64,000 bases of DNA from Micromonospora alfalfae (GCF_022230925.1 NZ_JAKKFH010000007.1:1-64000), one strand, 5' to 3'. Shown: positions 16,312 to 24,206, counted from the stretch's first letter. Notes: generated from the letters alone by a model not told the origin. Numbers and translations are program-made.

Positions 16312-16506
16312 ATGGCCACGAAGACCGGCGCCGAGTTGATCGAGTTCGGAGAGATTTCCGCCGAGGACCAGCAGGGCATGCTGGAACGTGCAGCACGAAG
16401 CCTGCTCAACCTATCTGCGACAGAGTTCCGCCAGCGCTGGGAGGCTGGGCTGTACAGGGAGAACGAGGACCCCCAGGTCACACAGGTAGCAATGCTGCTG
16501 CCCTGA
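16312..16506 (+). CDS. Small conserved protein of a two-gene module
   Basis: 64 aa: starts MATKTGAELIEFGEIS, then a helix AEDQQGMLERAARSLLNLSATEFRQRWEAGLYRENEDPQVTQVAMLLP. The ...FRQRW..G.Y....DP.VT.VAMLLP pattern resembles short actinobacterial proteins of unknown role that I recall as encoded beside an HWHP-motif partner. GGAGG lies eight bases before the ATG. The stop TGA shares its A with the ATG of the next gene (TGATG), so the two are translationally coupled and probably act together. Toxin-antitoxin or defence roles are possible but not demonstrated. Confidence 0.75.
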   Translation: MATKTGAELIEFGEISAEDQQGMLERAARSLLNLSATEFRQRWEAGLYRENEDPQVTQVAMLLP

Positions 16507-17081
16507 TGCCTGGTCGGACCCCGTACAACGCATACAGCGCGTTCGTGATCCCGCTCGCGAGCGCGCTGTCTTGCGTCGCAAGAGCGAAGATCGTGTGCAC
16601 AAGTGGCGGTAGCAGCCAGCTTGGCAAGATTCATCTACTCCTGTTGGGCGGCGTCGATGAAGGTGCCTACGTCAGGCTCAAGGGTGGCGTTGACCTTGAG
16701 CTACGTGCCCGGATGCGATACGAAATCATCGAAGATGACCGTGAAGGCATGGGGCCGTTTCGGGTTACTACCCGTTGGTATGAGTACTCCCTTCAGGAGT
16801 CTGGTGGTCAGGCAGTAGTCGAGTACCACTGGCATCCGGGCGGGAAGTCTCACGAAGACCGTCCACACGTACACCTTGGCACCGCCCAACTTCGTCCGAA
16901 CGCCGTCATGACGAAGAAGCAACACTTGCTGACTGGGAGGGTGACCTTCGAGCAGGTGATTCGCCAAGCCATCGAATACGGTGTCGAACCGCTGTGCGCT
17001 GACTGGGACGACAAGTTGACGGCAGCTGAGACGCCGCACGTTCTCTACAGAACCTGGAGCGTCGCGCCGAACATGCGTTAG
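16506..17081 (+). CDS. Conserved protein with HWHP...HVHLG motif (module partner)
   Basis: 191 aa. The N-terminal 35 residues are variable. Then come ARMRYEIIEDDREGMGPFRVTTRWYEYSL, the histidine cluster YHWHP (about residue 112) and PHVHLG (about 125), and a C-terminal helix TFEQVIRQAIEYGVEPL. Clustered His residues suggest a metal or nucleic-acid site; it loosely recalls TumE/DUF6516-type proteins, but I cannot confirm that family. The ATG overlaps the stop of the 64-aa partner. Located at the left end of the element as the first cargo unit. Function unknown. Confidence 0.75.
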   Translation: MPGRTPYNAYSAFVIPLASALSCVARAKIVCTSGGSSQLGKIHLLLLGGVDEGAYVRLKGGVDLELRARMRYEIIEDDREGMGPFRVTTRWYEYSLQESGGQAVVEYHWHPGGKSHEDRPHVHLGTAQLRPNAVMTKKQHLLTGRVTFEQVIRQAIEYGVEPLCADWDDKLTAAETPHVLYRTWSVAPNMR

Positions 17082-17568
17082 GGGCGATGCAAGGGAACGG
17101 CTGCGCTTGGGGCAGCTCAGTTAGGCGGCCTCCACTACGCTGAGGCCGCCCGTTGGGTGCCTGGCATCGCGTAGCGACGGCCTCAGCGTAGTGGAGCTGT
17201 CAAGCCGCTGACATCGGGCGCAGCAGGCCGCAGCCGGCACGGTCAGCCTTAGCTACATACGGTTGAGGGAATCTCAGCGTCGCTGAGCGCGCGCTCGGCC
17301 TGCCTGCGGCCAACGCAGACCAGCGGCGTCATGGCCCGTTCAGGCTAGACCGTCGTTGACCCTCGTCAGCCCTGGAATCGGGCACGCAACACGGGCACGC
17401 CCCGCCCCCGGTGCAGTATGCCCAGTAGGGCTGTGGCATGGCTCGTTCCACTGACAATCCCGGCGACATGCTGGGCAACCTTCCACTACTCCGTGTCATT
17501 GGGGCCTTCCAGCGCGTTGCGAGGTGGGTTACGGTCGTGCATGTCTACATCGGAGCTTCGGAGGACGC
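17082..17568. other. Gene-free interval before the Mrr-type gene
   Basis: About 490 bp with no supported coding frame. It contains the competing hairpins at 17124-17196 (annotated separately). From about 17200 to 17560 only short words are seen. GGAGG at about 17560 belongs to the following gene. Confidence 0.5.
17124..17196 (+). promoter_or_regulatory. Two mutually exclusive hairpins
   Basis: Local hairpin: ggcggcctc (17124-17132) pairs with gaggccgcc (17142-17150). Long-range hairpin: ctccactacgctgaggc (17130-17146) pairs perfectly with 17180-17196. The two share bases and cannot form together, which is the layout of an attenuator or a terminator/antiterminator. The arrangement lies 43 bp after the HWHP gene and 373 bp before the Mrr-type gene. 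Confidence 0.6.
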
Positions 17569-19074
17569 ATGGCGCGACGCAAGGGCCTGATTGCTCAGAT
17601 GCTCGACGCGCGCAAGCAGGCCAAGAAGCTCCAAGCGCAAGCAGAGGCGCGCTGGCACCGCGAGTTGATGGCCGAACAGAAGCGTCATGAAGCCGAGGCC
17701 AACCGCGAGGCTAAGCAAGCCGAGGCAGCTGCGAAGAAGGCAGAGGCAGCGCGGCTGCGGCAGGAAGTACAGGCGACGCGTCTAGCCGACCAAGCAGAGG
17801 CGAAGGCAGCCCGGGAGGCCCTCCAACGCCAGCGTGTTGAGGAACGTCAGCGAGCTGCTGATGAACGTTCAAAGGCGCAGGAGGCAGCCGCTGCAAATCG
17901 CCTGGCGGAGCGGGAGACACACGCTCGCAAGACGGCAGAAGCGGAGTTTCGGACTGAGGCCATCAGCACGAGGATTGCCGAGTACGAACAACTGCTAGCC
18001 CACAGAAACCGACGGGCCGCTGGAGCCGCCCTTGAGCTTAGGGCGGCGTTGACGCACGGCGGACCGAACGCGTTCGTTGAGCGTCTACAACATGTCCTCG
18101 CCCAGTCGCGATACCCAGAGGGCCTGACAGGCAAGGTTGCCGCTCACTATGATTCGGCCTCCAGTGAGCTGCTGATCGAATACGAGCTACCGCTTCGAGA
18201 CGTGGTGCCCAGCCTCGCGGCCTACCGTTACACGGCGACGAAAGGCATGACTGCGATACCGCGAAAGGAATCCGACACCAAGAAGCTGTACGGCAACCTC
18301 CTAGCTCGATTGACGTTGCGAACCATTGATGAGACGTTCGACGCGACTCCTCCAGATCTCATCACTAGCATCGTCTTCAACGGCTACGCTTCGACCAAGG
18401 ACAAGGCAACTGGTCGCGCCATTCGCCCGCTGCTCATGAGCGTGGGCGCGGAGCGTGACAAGTTTGCCGTTGTGCAGCTCGATGAGCCAGAACTGGACCC
18501 GGTGCTCTGCCTTCGCAGCCACCTGAATGCCATTGTCTCCCCGCACCCGTATGACCTAGAAGGCGTCAGGCCAGTCGTTTCTTTTGACCTTTCAAAGTAC
18601 AAGTTCGTCGATGGAATGGATGTCGTTGCCGGCTTGGATAGTCGTACGGACCTACTGACACTTTCTTCTGGAGAATTTGAGCATCTCATCCGTAGCCTCT
18701 TCGAGAGCCTCGGCATGAAGTCCTTGGTTACGCAACCCTCTAAAGATGAAGGTGTCGACGGTGTCGCTGTCAATGAGGATCCAATTGTGGGCGGGCTTTG
18801 CATCATTCAAGCAAAGCGTTACAGCAAAATCGTCGGCCTAGAAGCTGTTCATGCGCTTGCTGGCGTTATGGACCACAAGCGTGCAGCCAAGGGCGTCCTC
18901 GTCACTACCTCTTGGGTCGGCAAGGCGAGCCGCGACTTCGCCGCAGCAAATGGACGCATCGAGATTATCGAAGGCCGCAATCTCAAGCACCTACTAAGGG
19001 AGCACCTTGGCCTCGACGTCCTGATTGGTCTAGAGAAGATCCCACCGGGCTGGAACAGGGCAGACCTGGAGTAG
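17569..19074 (+). CDS. Mrr-type restriction endonuclease with N-terminal coiled coil
   Basis: 501 aa. Residues 10-150 are a highly charged Ala/Glu/Lys/Arg coiled coil. A middle region (about 160-350) has no named family for me. Residues about 365-490 form an Mrr catalytic domain: FEHLIRSLFESLGMKSLVTQPSKDEGVDG, then QAK. The putative catalytic set is D397 and Q414-A-K416 (D...QxK). Such domains cut modified or foreign DNA. No methyltransferase is nearby, which fits a modification-dependent or standalone system. GGAGG precedes ATG 17569. Codon use is less GC-rich than in neighbouring chromosomal genes, consistent with transfer. Confidence 0.85.
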   Translation: MARRKGLIAQMLDARKQAKKLQAQAEARWHRELMAEQKRHEAEANREAKQAEAAAKKAEAARLRQEVQATRLADQAEAKAAREALQRQRVEERQRAADERSKAQEAAAANRLAERETHARKTAEAEFRTEAISTRIAEYEQLLAHRNRRAAGAALELRAALTHGGPNAFVERLQHVLAQSRYPEGLTGKVAAHYDSASSELLIEYELPLRDVVPSLAAYRYTATKGMTAIPRKESDTKKLYGNLLARLTLRTIDETFDATPPDLITSIVFNGYASTKDKATGRAIRPLLMSVGAERDKFAVVQLDEPELDPVLCLRSHLNAIVSPHPYDLEGVRPVVSFDLSKYKFVDGMDVVAGLDSRTDLLTLSSGEFEHLIRSLFESLGMKSLVTQPSKDEGVDGVAVNEDPIVGGLCIIQAKRYSKIVGLEAVHALAGVMDHKRAAKGVLVTTSWVGKASRDFAAANGRIEIIEGRNLKHLLREHLGLDVLIGLEKIPPGWNRADLE

Positions 19075-19276
19075 AAACAACTGCATCGGGTTGATGGACC
19101 AGTGTGCCCCCTGGAGACTCCTTGACCCCTAGGTAACGATCAGGACCCGGCAACCTGCCCCGACACTCGACTTAGGCTGGCATCCGCGTCCTTCATCGTT
19201 CATCAGCGTCCAGGTGTGTACGCCCGGATGCCGGTGGCCCCCGAGTTGACCGGCCTGCCGTCGCTCACTTAGTCAT

Positions 19277-19888
19277 TCAGCTTTTTGAACGCTCCTGGAT
19301 CTTCTGACTTCCCTCTAGCAGGCGAAGTGCGTCCTCCACCAAGTCCAGGTATTCGAAGGCCTCGTCTTGAGTAATTGTGCGACCAGGGAAGTCTTTGGCG
19401 TGATTGGCAATGTTTCTGAGCTGTCGCATGTCCTCAATTGCGTTCCCAGAACTTGCACCGAGGATGCCCCGAGTCACTAGCACCGACAGGTCATCCCGAA
19501 TGGTTCGAATGCGGCGATACCCTGCTTCTGGCGGCAGATAGGGCGTCGCGAGATCCCTTACTGCGCCTTCGACCAGATGGAAGCCGCCGATGACCCCGAG
19601 GGCTGGAGAGAGGGAAGCCACGTCTCTAAGCCGCCGTAAAGCTTCCTGCGTTTCATCCGACTCACCTTGTTCCTCGGTCGGATCGCTTGTCGACTCTGCT
19701 TCGAAGCCGGCTCTAGCTTCTTCTGTCAGAATGGCCCACTCAGCCTCGACAGGACCCGCTTTGAGCCTCGTTAGACCCTTTCCGAGTAGGTCGTTCAGTT
19801 TCCGTCTCAAGATTAGGACGACCGCTACTACAGTGAGGGGCCATGCAGCCGACTTAACCACACTGGACACGAACTGAAGCCAGGTCAC
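19277..19888 (-). CDS. Membrane-anchored HEPN-like protein
   Basis: 203 aa from GTG 19888 (aagg about nine bases upstream). A much longer upstream extension is open but Arg-rich and non-protein-like. One N-terminal membrane segment (about 13-27, AAWPLTVVAVVLIL) is followed by a basic stretch and an acidic linker (TSDPTEEQGESDETQ). The helical C-terminal domain contains QLRNIANHAKDF. R158-N-I-A-N-H163 matches the HEPN RNase pattern R-x4-H. DUF4145-type proteins look similar. It would sit at the membrane with the domain in the cytoplasm. Convergent with the Mrr-type gene; possible abortive-infection role is inference only. Confidence 0.65.
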   Translation of the reverse strand: MTWLQFVSSVVKSAAWPLTVVAVVLILRRKLNDLLGKGLTRLKAGPVEAEWAILTEEARAGFEAESTSDPTEEQGESDETQEALRRLRDVASLSPALGVIGGFHLVEGAVRDLATPYLPPEAGYRRIRTIRDDLSVLVTRGILGASSGNAIEDMRQLRNIANHAKDFPGRTITQDEAFEYLDLVEDALRLLEGSQKIQERSKS

Positions 19889-20315
19889 CCCACTGACCTT
19901 AGGCCTCCAATCCGTCTTCCGCCGACCCGCCGTCCTGGGGAGCGGGCGGTGGACTGGTCGGATTGCCCGTGTCGTCGGCTGGCGGGATGGCTGGCGCAAC
20001 CACCCACGGACCGCGACCTGCCGACGGACCCCTCGGCCATCTCGGAGTCGTCGCGCCCCCGCCAGAGGCGCGGTAACCGCGACCGACCCGCCGCCACCCG
20101 CTGCACGGATCCGGCGTGCCCTTTCCCGCGCCGCTCGGTTCGGCTCGGCGCGGCCGGCTGCCGGTCCGCGAACATCGAACACCCTCGGCGCTACAGTCTG
20201 CGGCGGCCCCGGCTTCCCGCGCTCCGCGCCTGCCGCCGGTCGTTCTGCATGGCCGGCGTGGAGCGACAGCGGAGCGTGCGGCCCGTCCTCGGCCGGCCTT
20301 CAAGGACGGAATGGT
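19889..20315. other. Unassigned interval between two minus-strand genes
   Basis: A minus-strand frame runs 20303-19899 and ends 11 bp before the start of the HEPN-like gene. Its product is Arg/Ala/Pro-rich, with a more protein-like acidic end (APQDGGSAEDGLEA). No ribosome site is evident. I leave it uncalled; it could be a degenerate or novel coding region. Confidence 0.35.
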
Positions 20316-20738
20316 CTATCGCTCTGCCTGAAGCAGTCGGTAGGTTTTGACGACTGTTCCGACGACTCCGTTTGTCCGAGTGAGGCTCTGTTGTTCCATT
20401 AGGGCCGCGCCCACCTCGACAGCGAAAAGGGCTGCAAGCTCTGCGTCAGCGGCGACCTGGCGCTGTTGCGTTTCCGTCTCGGAGCCTTCGTCTGGACCGC
20501 GCTCACGTTGGCGAGGGGTTGCGTAGGTGCCGCGGCCGTGTTCGGTGGACACCAAGCCTGCCTCGCGCAGCGCGGCTATTGCTTGACGAACCGTGCCGCG
20601 CGCTGCCTGAAACTCGGCGGTGAGCGCGCTCTCGGCCGGCAAAAGAGTTCCGGGCGGGATGATGCCGCTCTCGATGCGCTCTCTCAACTCTTCGGCGATG
20701 GCGCGGTAGCGGGGCTGTCCGTAGTGCGGGGTGGGCAC
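20316..20738 (-). CDS. GntR family transcriptional regulator (short)
   Basis: 140-aa DNA-binding protein. The winged helix is typical of GntR: YRAIAEELRERIESGIIPPGTLLPAESALTAEFQAARGTVRQAIAALREAGLVSTEHGRGTYA (residues 11-73). The remaining 65 residues, VAADAELAALFAVEVGAALMEQQSLTR..., look like a truncated UTRA-type effector domain. GTG 20738 gives the family N terminus. A perfect 9-bp dyad (20753-20776) lies directly upstream, and closely related dyads flank the promoter of the pra-tra-rep run. It is therefore probably a KorSA-like autoregulated repressor of the element. Confidence 0.85.
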   Translation of the reverse strand: MPTPHYGQPRYRAIAEELRERIESGIIPPGTLLPAESALTAEFQAARGTVRQAIAALREAGLVSTEHGRGTYATPRQRERGPDEGSETETQQRQVAADAELAALFAVEVGAALMEQQSLTRTNGVVGTVVKTYRLLQAER

Positions 20739-21063
20739 CTGCTCACCGTACCTGGCACTTGTCTTACCAAGTGCCAACCAAGTGACCTGTTTCGACGTAT
20801 GGACAACTCGTCCACTTGTAGATACGTTTCCTTGTGTGCGGCTGAGGTGACGGCTCGTGTCAGGGGTGGTCTCGCGCCGGCCCTTGGTCGCACCTGATGC
20901 GCGGCGTCCTGACGGACCGGTTGCGGTAGCCGCGCGTACAAGTTGGCTCGGCGGTACCCGACCCGTCCGGCGTCGGACGGTGCGCCGTGCCTTCATCCGG
21001 GCCGGTGGCCGGCCGCATTCCCCCGCGGCTGGCCACCGGTCCCCGCCTACCTGTGGAGGTGCG
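20739..21063. other. Divergent intergenic region around the GntR operator
   Basis: About 325 bp. Besides the operator, further acttg/caagt half-sites occur at about 20778-20784 (ccaagtg) and 20811-20817 (ccacttgt). No coding frame is supported. Confidence 0.5.
20753..20776. promoter_or_regulatory. Operator dyad upstream of the short GntR gene
   Basis: tggcacttg (20753-20761), a 6-bp spacer, then caagtgcca (20768-20776): perfect arms. The core ACTTG-N6-CAAGT matches the ACTTG-N5-CAAGT sites at 26031-26045 and 26065-26079. Confidence 0.75.
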
Positions 21064-21294
21064 ATGTCCGACTCCCATCGTCGACACCATTGGCTCTCGT
21101 CCTGGTGGTCTCGGAGACGCCCATCTGCCTGGAGCGCCAGCAGCAACGGTCGGTCGAGTCCTGGCACGGCTTCTACAACCTCCTCGCCTTGGTGGTCGAC
21201 GGGCGCCACCCGGGAATTGCCTGTGCTCCGGTATGCGCCCTTGATGACGCGAGCCCAGCTCTTCCGAGGCAACGGCGGGCGGTGGCCGCGATGA
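21064..21294 (+). CDS. Questionable small ORF or decayed coding region
   Basis: 76 codons from an ATG with an excellent ribosome site (tggaggtgcg). The product is Ser/Trp/Arg-rich (SDSHRRHHWLSSWWSRRR) and ends overlapping the next ATG by four bases (ATGA). The overlapping frame one base away reads more like protein (LALVLVVSETPICLERQQQRSVESWHGFYNLLALVVDGRHPG) and runs into the next gene, so a frameshifted ancestral gene is possible. No family recognised. Confidence 0.35.
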   Translation: MSDSHRRHHWLSSWWSRRRPSAWSASSNGRSSPGTASTTSSPWWSTGATRELPVLRYAPLMTRAQLFRGNGGRWPR

Positions 21295-21626
21295 GTCGTA
21301 CGAGCAAGCCGCCTGCCGTCACTAGCCACCCGGACTGGTGCGCCCCGGATCGCTGCGGCTACCTGGTGCCGCCGGTGATGACGCATATGGCCCGTCGTCA
21401 TCGCGGCCCAATGCAGAGGGCCGGCGACAGTCGAGCGGGCGGGCTCGTCGTCACGTACCTCATCGGCAGCGACGCTCTGGGTGGTCCCATGGTCGGTGTT
21501 CATGTGACGTGCCGGGCCGGGAATTCCTGGGCGGAGTTGTCCTTGCCGCAGGCAGCCCAACTGGTTGAGCAACTTCGCGGATCGCTGGCCCAGGCCACCG
21601 GGCAGCAGGGGGCCGGCGATGAGTGA
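21291..21626 (+). CDS. Small CxxxxC protein, DUF6907-like (paralog 1)
   Basis: 111 aa. N-terminal HPDWCAPDRCGY Cys pair, a His-containing linker (THMARRHRGPMQ), then two strands (GGLVVTYLIG, VGVHVTC) and a helix LSLPQAAQLVEQLRGSLAQ. The following gene has the same plan, so they are paralogs or partner subunits. Proteins of this layout are common next to GntR/XRE regulators in actinomycete elements; function unknown. Its stop overlaps the next ATG by eight bases. Confidence 0.65.
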   Translation: MSRTSKPPAVTSHPDWCAPDRCGYLVPPVMTHMARRHRGPMQRAGDSRAGGLVVTYLIGSDALGGPMVGVHVTCRAGNSWAELSLPQAAQLVEQLRGSLAQATGQQGAGDE

Positions 21627-21963
21627 GGCTGCTGCCATCCCAGAGAGGCCGTCGCCGTCGACGATCGCGCCGGTCGTGTGCCCGGTGTGGTGTCGAGGCT
21701 GTGGACCGAACGACCCGATGCACCGCGGGCTTCTCTCCACCATCGGACGGGAGCGGACCGGCTGGGTCACCGTCCAACTGATCGTCGACCGGTTCGCCCG
21801 CCGGGACCTGGCCGTGAAGCTCGATGCGACCCGATACGGCGCGACGCAGACCGTGCTTCTGTCGCCCGCGCAGCTGGACCGGCTCATCGACGAGCTGGTG
21901 TACGCCCAGCTGGAGATGCTGACACCGGCAGAAGGCGGCGAGCGGGCCGGAGAGACGCGGTGA
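21619..21963 (+). CDS. Small CxxWC protein, DUF6907-like (paralog 2)
   Basis: 114 aa with VVCPVWCRGCG near residue 20, a His (MHRGLL), then VTVQLIVDRFARRDLAVKLDATRYGATQTVLLSPAQLDRLIDELVYAQLEML. Three Cys could bind metal. Same architecture as the preceding gene. Starts inside that gene's last codons and its TGA overlaps an in-frame GTG that could extend the following GntR gene, so the three may be translated as a coupled set. Role unknown. Confidence 0.65.
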   Translation: MSEAAAIPERPSPSTIAPVVCPVWCRGCGPNDPMHRGLLSTIGRERTGWVTVQLIVDRFARRDLAVKLDATRYGATQTVLLSPAQLDRLIDELVYAQLEMLTPAEGGERAGETR

Positions 21964-22086
21964 ACGCCAACACCCGTCGGGGCTCAGTCGTTCCTCGTAC
22001 TCCTGGCCTGCGTCCTGCGCCGCCACCGCGAGCAGCGGTAACAGTGCCGCCGGTTCCTGAGCGGCCCGCCGGCGGGACCACCTGGC

Positions 22087-22102
22087 AGACGTTGGAACGT
22101 CT
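22087..22102. promoter_or_regulatory. 16-bp palindrome before the UTRA-type GntR gene
   Basis: AGACGTT-GG-AACGTCT, perfect arms, ending just before the agggggt ribosome site of the GTG at 22113. It differs from the ACTTG-type sites, so it is probably this regulator's own operator. Confidence 0.6.
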
Positions 22103-22112
22103 AGGGGGTACG

Positions 22113-22934
22113 GTGACCGGTGTGCAAGGCCGGGACTGGCGCCCTCGCTACCTGCAACTCGCGGAAGAGTTGCGGGCGAAGATCGTGGGCGGCGAGCTGG
22201 CCCCCGGCACCCTGATGCCCAGCGAGACCGAGTTGGCCGACACCTCGGGCCTGTCGCGCACCAGCGTTCGAAACGCCATCCGGCAGCTCCGAGAATGGGG
22301 CCTGGTCCGCGCGGAGCAGGGGCGCGGCACCTACGTGCGGGCACCCCGCCAACGGGTACGCCGTCGCAACACCGAGCGGTACCAGTGGGAGAAGGATCGC
22401 GTCCTGCTCGACGAGGACGAGCGGCTGAAGACGGGCGCCACCGAGCACGACACCGGCCTGACAGTTGACGACCTGAAATTTCACGCCGAATACTCCCGGG
22501 TGGAGGCGGATTCGGAGATGGCGGCGGCCTTGCAGGTCGAGCCGGGTACGCCGCTGCTGCGCCGGGTCTACTGGACGTCGTCGCGGCACGAGAACGCCCC
22601 GCTGACCGTGTCGTACTCCTACCTGCCGTACGACCTGGTGGCCGCGAACCCGGACCTGCTCGACGCGGGCAACGAGCCGTGGCCGGGCGGCACCCAGCAC
22701 CAGCTCTACACGCTCGGCATCGAGCTGGACCGAATCGACGACGAGATCCGCGCCCGCCCGCCGTCGCCCGATGAGGCCGAGTTACTGGACATCGACCCGG
22801 GCGTCTCCGTGCTCACCGTGCGGAAGACGTCGACCGACACCACCGGCCGGGTCGTCGAGGTCGCCGACGTGGTGATGCCGGGCGACCGCACCGAGCTTGT
22901 CTACTCCCACAAACTCCAGCGGTGGAAAACTTGA
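22113..22934 (+). CDS. GntR family regulator with UTRA domain
   Basis: 273 aa. N-terminal winged helix YLQLAEELRAKIVGGELAPGTLMPSETELADTSGLSRTSVRNAIRQLREWGLVRAEQGRGTYV (about 8-72). A charged linker is followed by a UTRA ligand-binding domain (about 110-270; LQVEPGTPLLRRVYWTSS, LDIDPGVSVLTVRKTSTDTTGRVVEVADVVMPGDR). pSAM2 KorSA has this architecture. GTG 22113 is chosen for its agggggt site; GTG 21960, overlapping the previous stop, would add 51 weakly conserved residues. The next gene begins at a TTGA overlap. Confidence 0.88.
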   Translation: MTGVQGRDWRPRYLQLAEELRAKIVGGELAPGTLMPSETELADTSGLSRTSVRNAIRQLREWGLVRAEQGRGTYVRAPRQRVRRRNTERYQWEKDRVLLDEDERLKTGATEHDTGLTVDDLKFHAEYSRVEADSEMAAALQVEPGTPLLRRVYWTSSRHENAPLTVSYSYLPYDLVAANPDLLDAGNEPWPGGTQHQLYTLGIELDRIDDEIRARPPSPDEAELLDIDPGVSVLTVRKTSTDTTGRVVEVADVVMPGDRTELVYSHKLQRWKT

Positions 22935-23698
22935 CGCAGCTCGTCTCGGTCGTCACCCCGGTCCACGCGCCCAGTATCGAGTACTTGGCTGGCGCCTACG
23001 AGTCGTTGACCAAGCAGGAGATGCCGGCCGGGTGGGACTGGGAATGGCTGGTCCAGGAGGACGGGCAGACCGGCGCCCTGGTCGACGTGCTGCCCGACGA
23101 TCCCCGGATCAGTCTGGGCACCGGCCGTCCCGGTGGGCCTGGTGTTGCCCGTACCCTCGCTCTCTCCCGAGTCTCCGGGCAACTCATCAAGGTGCTGGAC
23201 GCCGACGACCAGTTGACCCCCGGCGCACTTGCTCGGGACATCGCCGCGTTCGACGCGCACCCGCAAATCGGCTGGACCACCTCGCGGGTACTCGACCTGC
23301 TGCCCGACGGGTCGACCGCCGGATGGGACAAAGACCCGGCCGGCGGAGTCGTCGACCGCGGTTCGGTCCTGTCGTTCTGGAAGGCGAACGACTACCGGGC
23401 ATCGGTGCACCCGGCGACCCTGTGCCTGCGGCGGGATCTCGTCTTCGCATTGGGCGGTTGGATGGCGCTGCCGGCCTCCGAGGACACCGGCCTCCTGCTC
23501 GCCGCTAACGTGGTCAGCGCGGGCTACTTCACCCGGGAGTACGGCCTGCTCTACCGCAAGTGGCCCGGCCAGGTCACCAGCCAGGCCGCTCACCGGGAGC
23601 CGGCCGAGTACCAGGGACGGATGAGGATCATCGAGGCCAGAGCCAACGCCCTGGCCTCGATGATCCCGAACGGTTTCGGCGGCAGCGCTACGGCGTAG
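22931..23698 (+). CDS. Glycosyltransferase family 2-like protein
   Basis: About 255 aa with GT-A features: LVSVVTPVHAPSIEYLAGAYESL at the N terminus, the nucleotide-binding region DGQTGALVDVLPDDPRISL, and DAD in IKVLDADDQLTPGALA as the metal-binding DxD. ED in PASEDTGLLL could be the base region. No membrane segments. TTG 22931 (ggtgga just upstream, TTGA overlap) gives the tightest family start; GTG 22922 is the alternative. Donor and acceptor are unknown. It is cotranscribed with the UTRA regulator, which may sense a sugar or nucleotide ligand. Confidence 0.8.
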   Translation: MTQLVSVVTPVHAPSIEYLAGAYESLTKQEMPAGWDWEWLVQEDGQTGALVDVLPDDPRISLGTGRPGGPGVARTLALSRVSGQLIKVLDADDQLTPGALARDIAAFDAHPQIGWTTSRVLDLLPDGSTAGWDKDPAGGVVDRGSVLSFWKANDYRASVHPATLCLRRDLVFALGGWMALPASEDTGLLLAANVVSAGYFTREYGLLYRKWPGQVTSQAAHREPAEYQGRMRIIEARANALASMIPNGFGGSATA

Positions 23699-24074
23699 CC
23701 TCGTGCCCCGGCATCCCGTGGGTACGCCGCCGCTCCTTCATCTCCGCCTCGAAGATGTGCCGTCGGCCGCCGGCTAACTTCTCCCGCGCGTCCTGCTCGA
23801 TCTCCTGGAACGCGGCGTAGTAGCCGTCGTCGAACTCCTCCACGATCTGGAACGTCCACCGACCGGGGAGCAGGTTCCGCCCCAACAGTTCGCGCTCGAT
23901 GCGGTCGGCGACCTCAAGATGCCCGGCCTCCCGCATCAGCTTGACCACGTGGTCCAAGGTGAGGTCCGCTCCGCCGACAAGCTGGTGGGCTGAGTAGAGG
24001 TGGCCTCTCACGCGATGGATCGTCTCCATGGCCTTACTCAGCTCACCTAGTGCTTCAACAGTCTTATCAGCCAT
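23688..24074 (-). CDS. Conserved hypothetical protein
   Basis: 128 aa from ATG 24074; a longer frame from GTG 24131 adds 19 unlikely residues. Mainly helical: ADKTVEALGELSKAMETIHRVRGHLYSAHQLVGGADLTLDHVVKLMREAGH, then ELLGRNLLPGRWTFQIVEEFDDGYYAAFQ and ERRRTHGMPGHEATP. I recall similar proteins in actinomycete genomes near GntR/XRE regulators; no function known. Convergent with the glycosyltransferase, overlapping its 3' end by 11 bp. Confidence 0.7.
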   Translation of the reverse strand: MADKTVEALGELSKAMETIHRVRGHLYSAHQLVGGADLTLDHVVKLMREAGHLEVADRIERELLGRNLLPGRWTFQIVEEFDDGYYAAFQEIEQDAREKLAGGRRHIFEAEMKERRRTHGMPGHEATP

Positions 24075-24206
24075 GCCGGGCGCCCTGGCGTGTGCTTCGT
24101 CAACAGAGCCCGTTTGATGGAAGGCGGTCACACAGCGATAGTAGACGGTCTCCCGCCTCCGTATTCATGGATCTTCATCCTGCCGCTCCGGCGGGAACGT
24201 CCAAGG

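Noticed and set aside
19277..20182. 301-aa version of the HEPN-like protein
   Set aside because: The first 98 residues are Arg/Pro-rich and unlike protein; GTG 19888 has a ribosome site and gives a normal TM N terminus.
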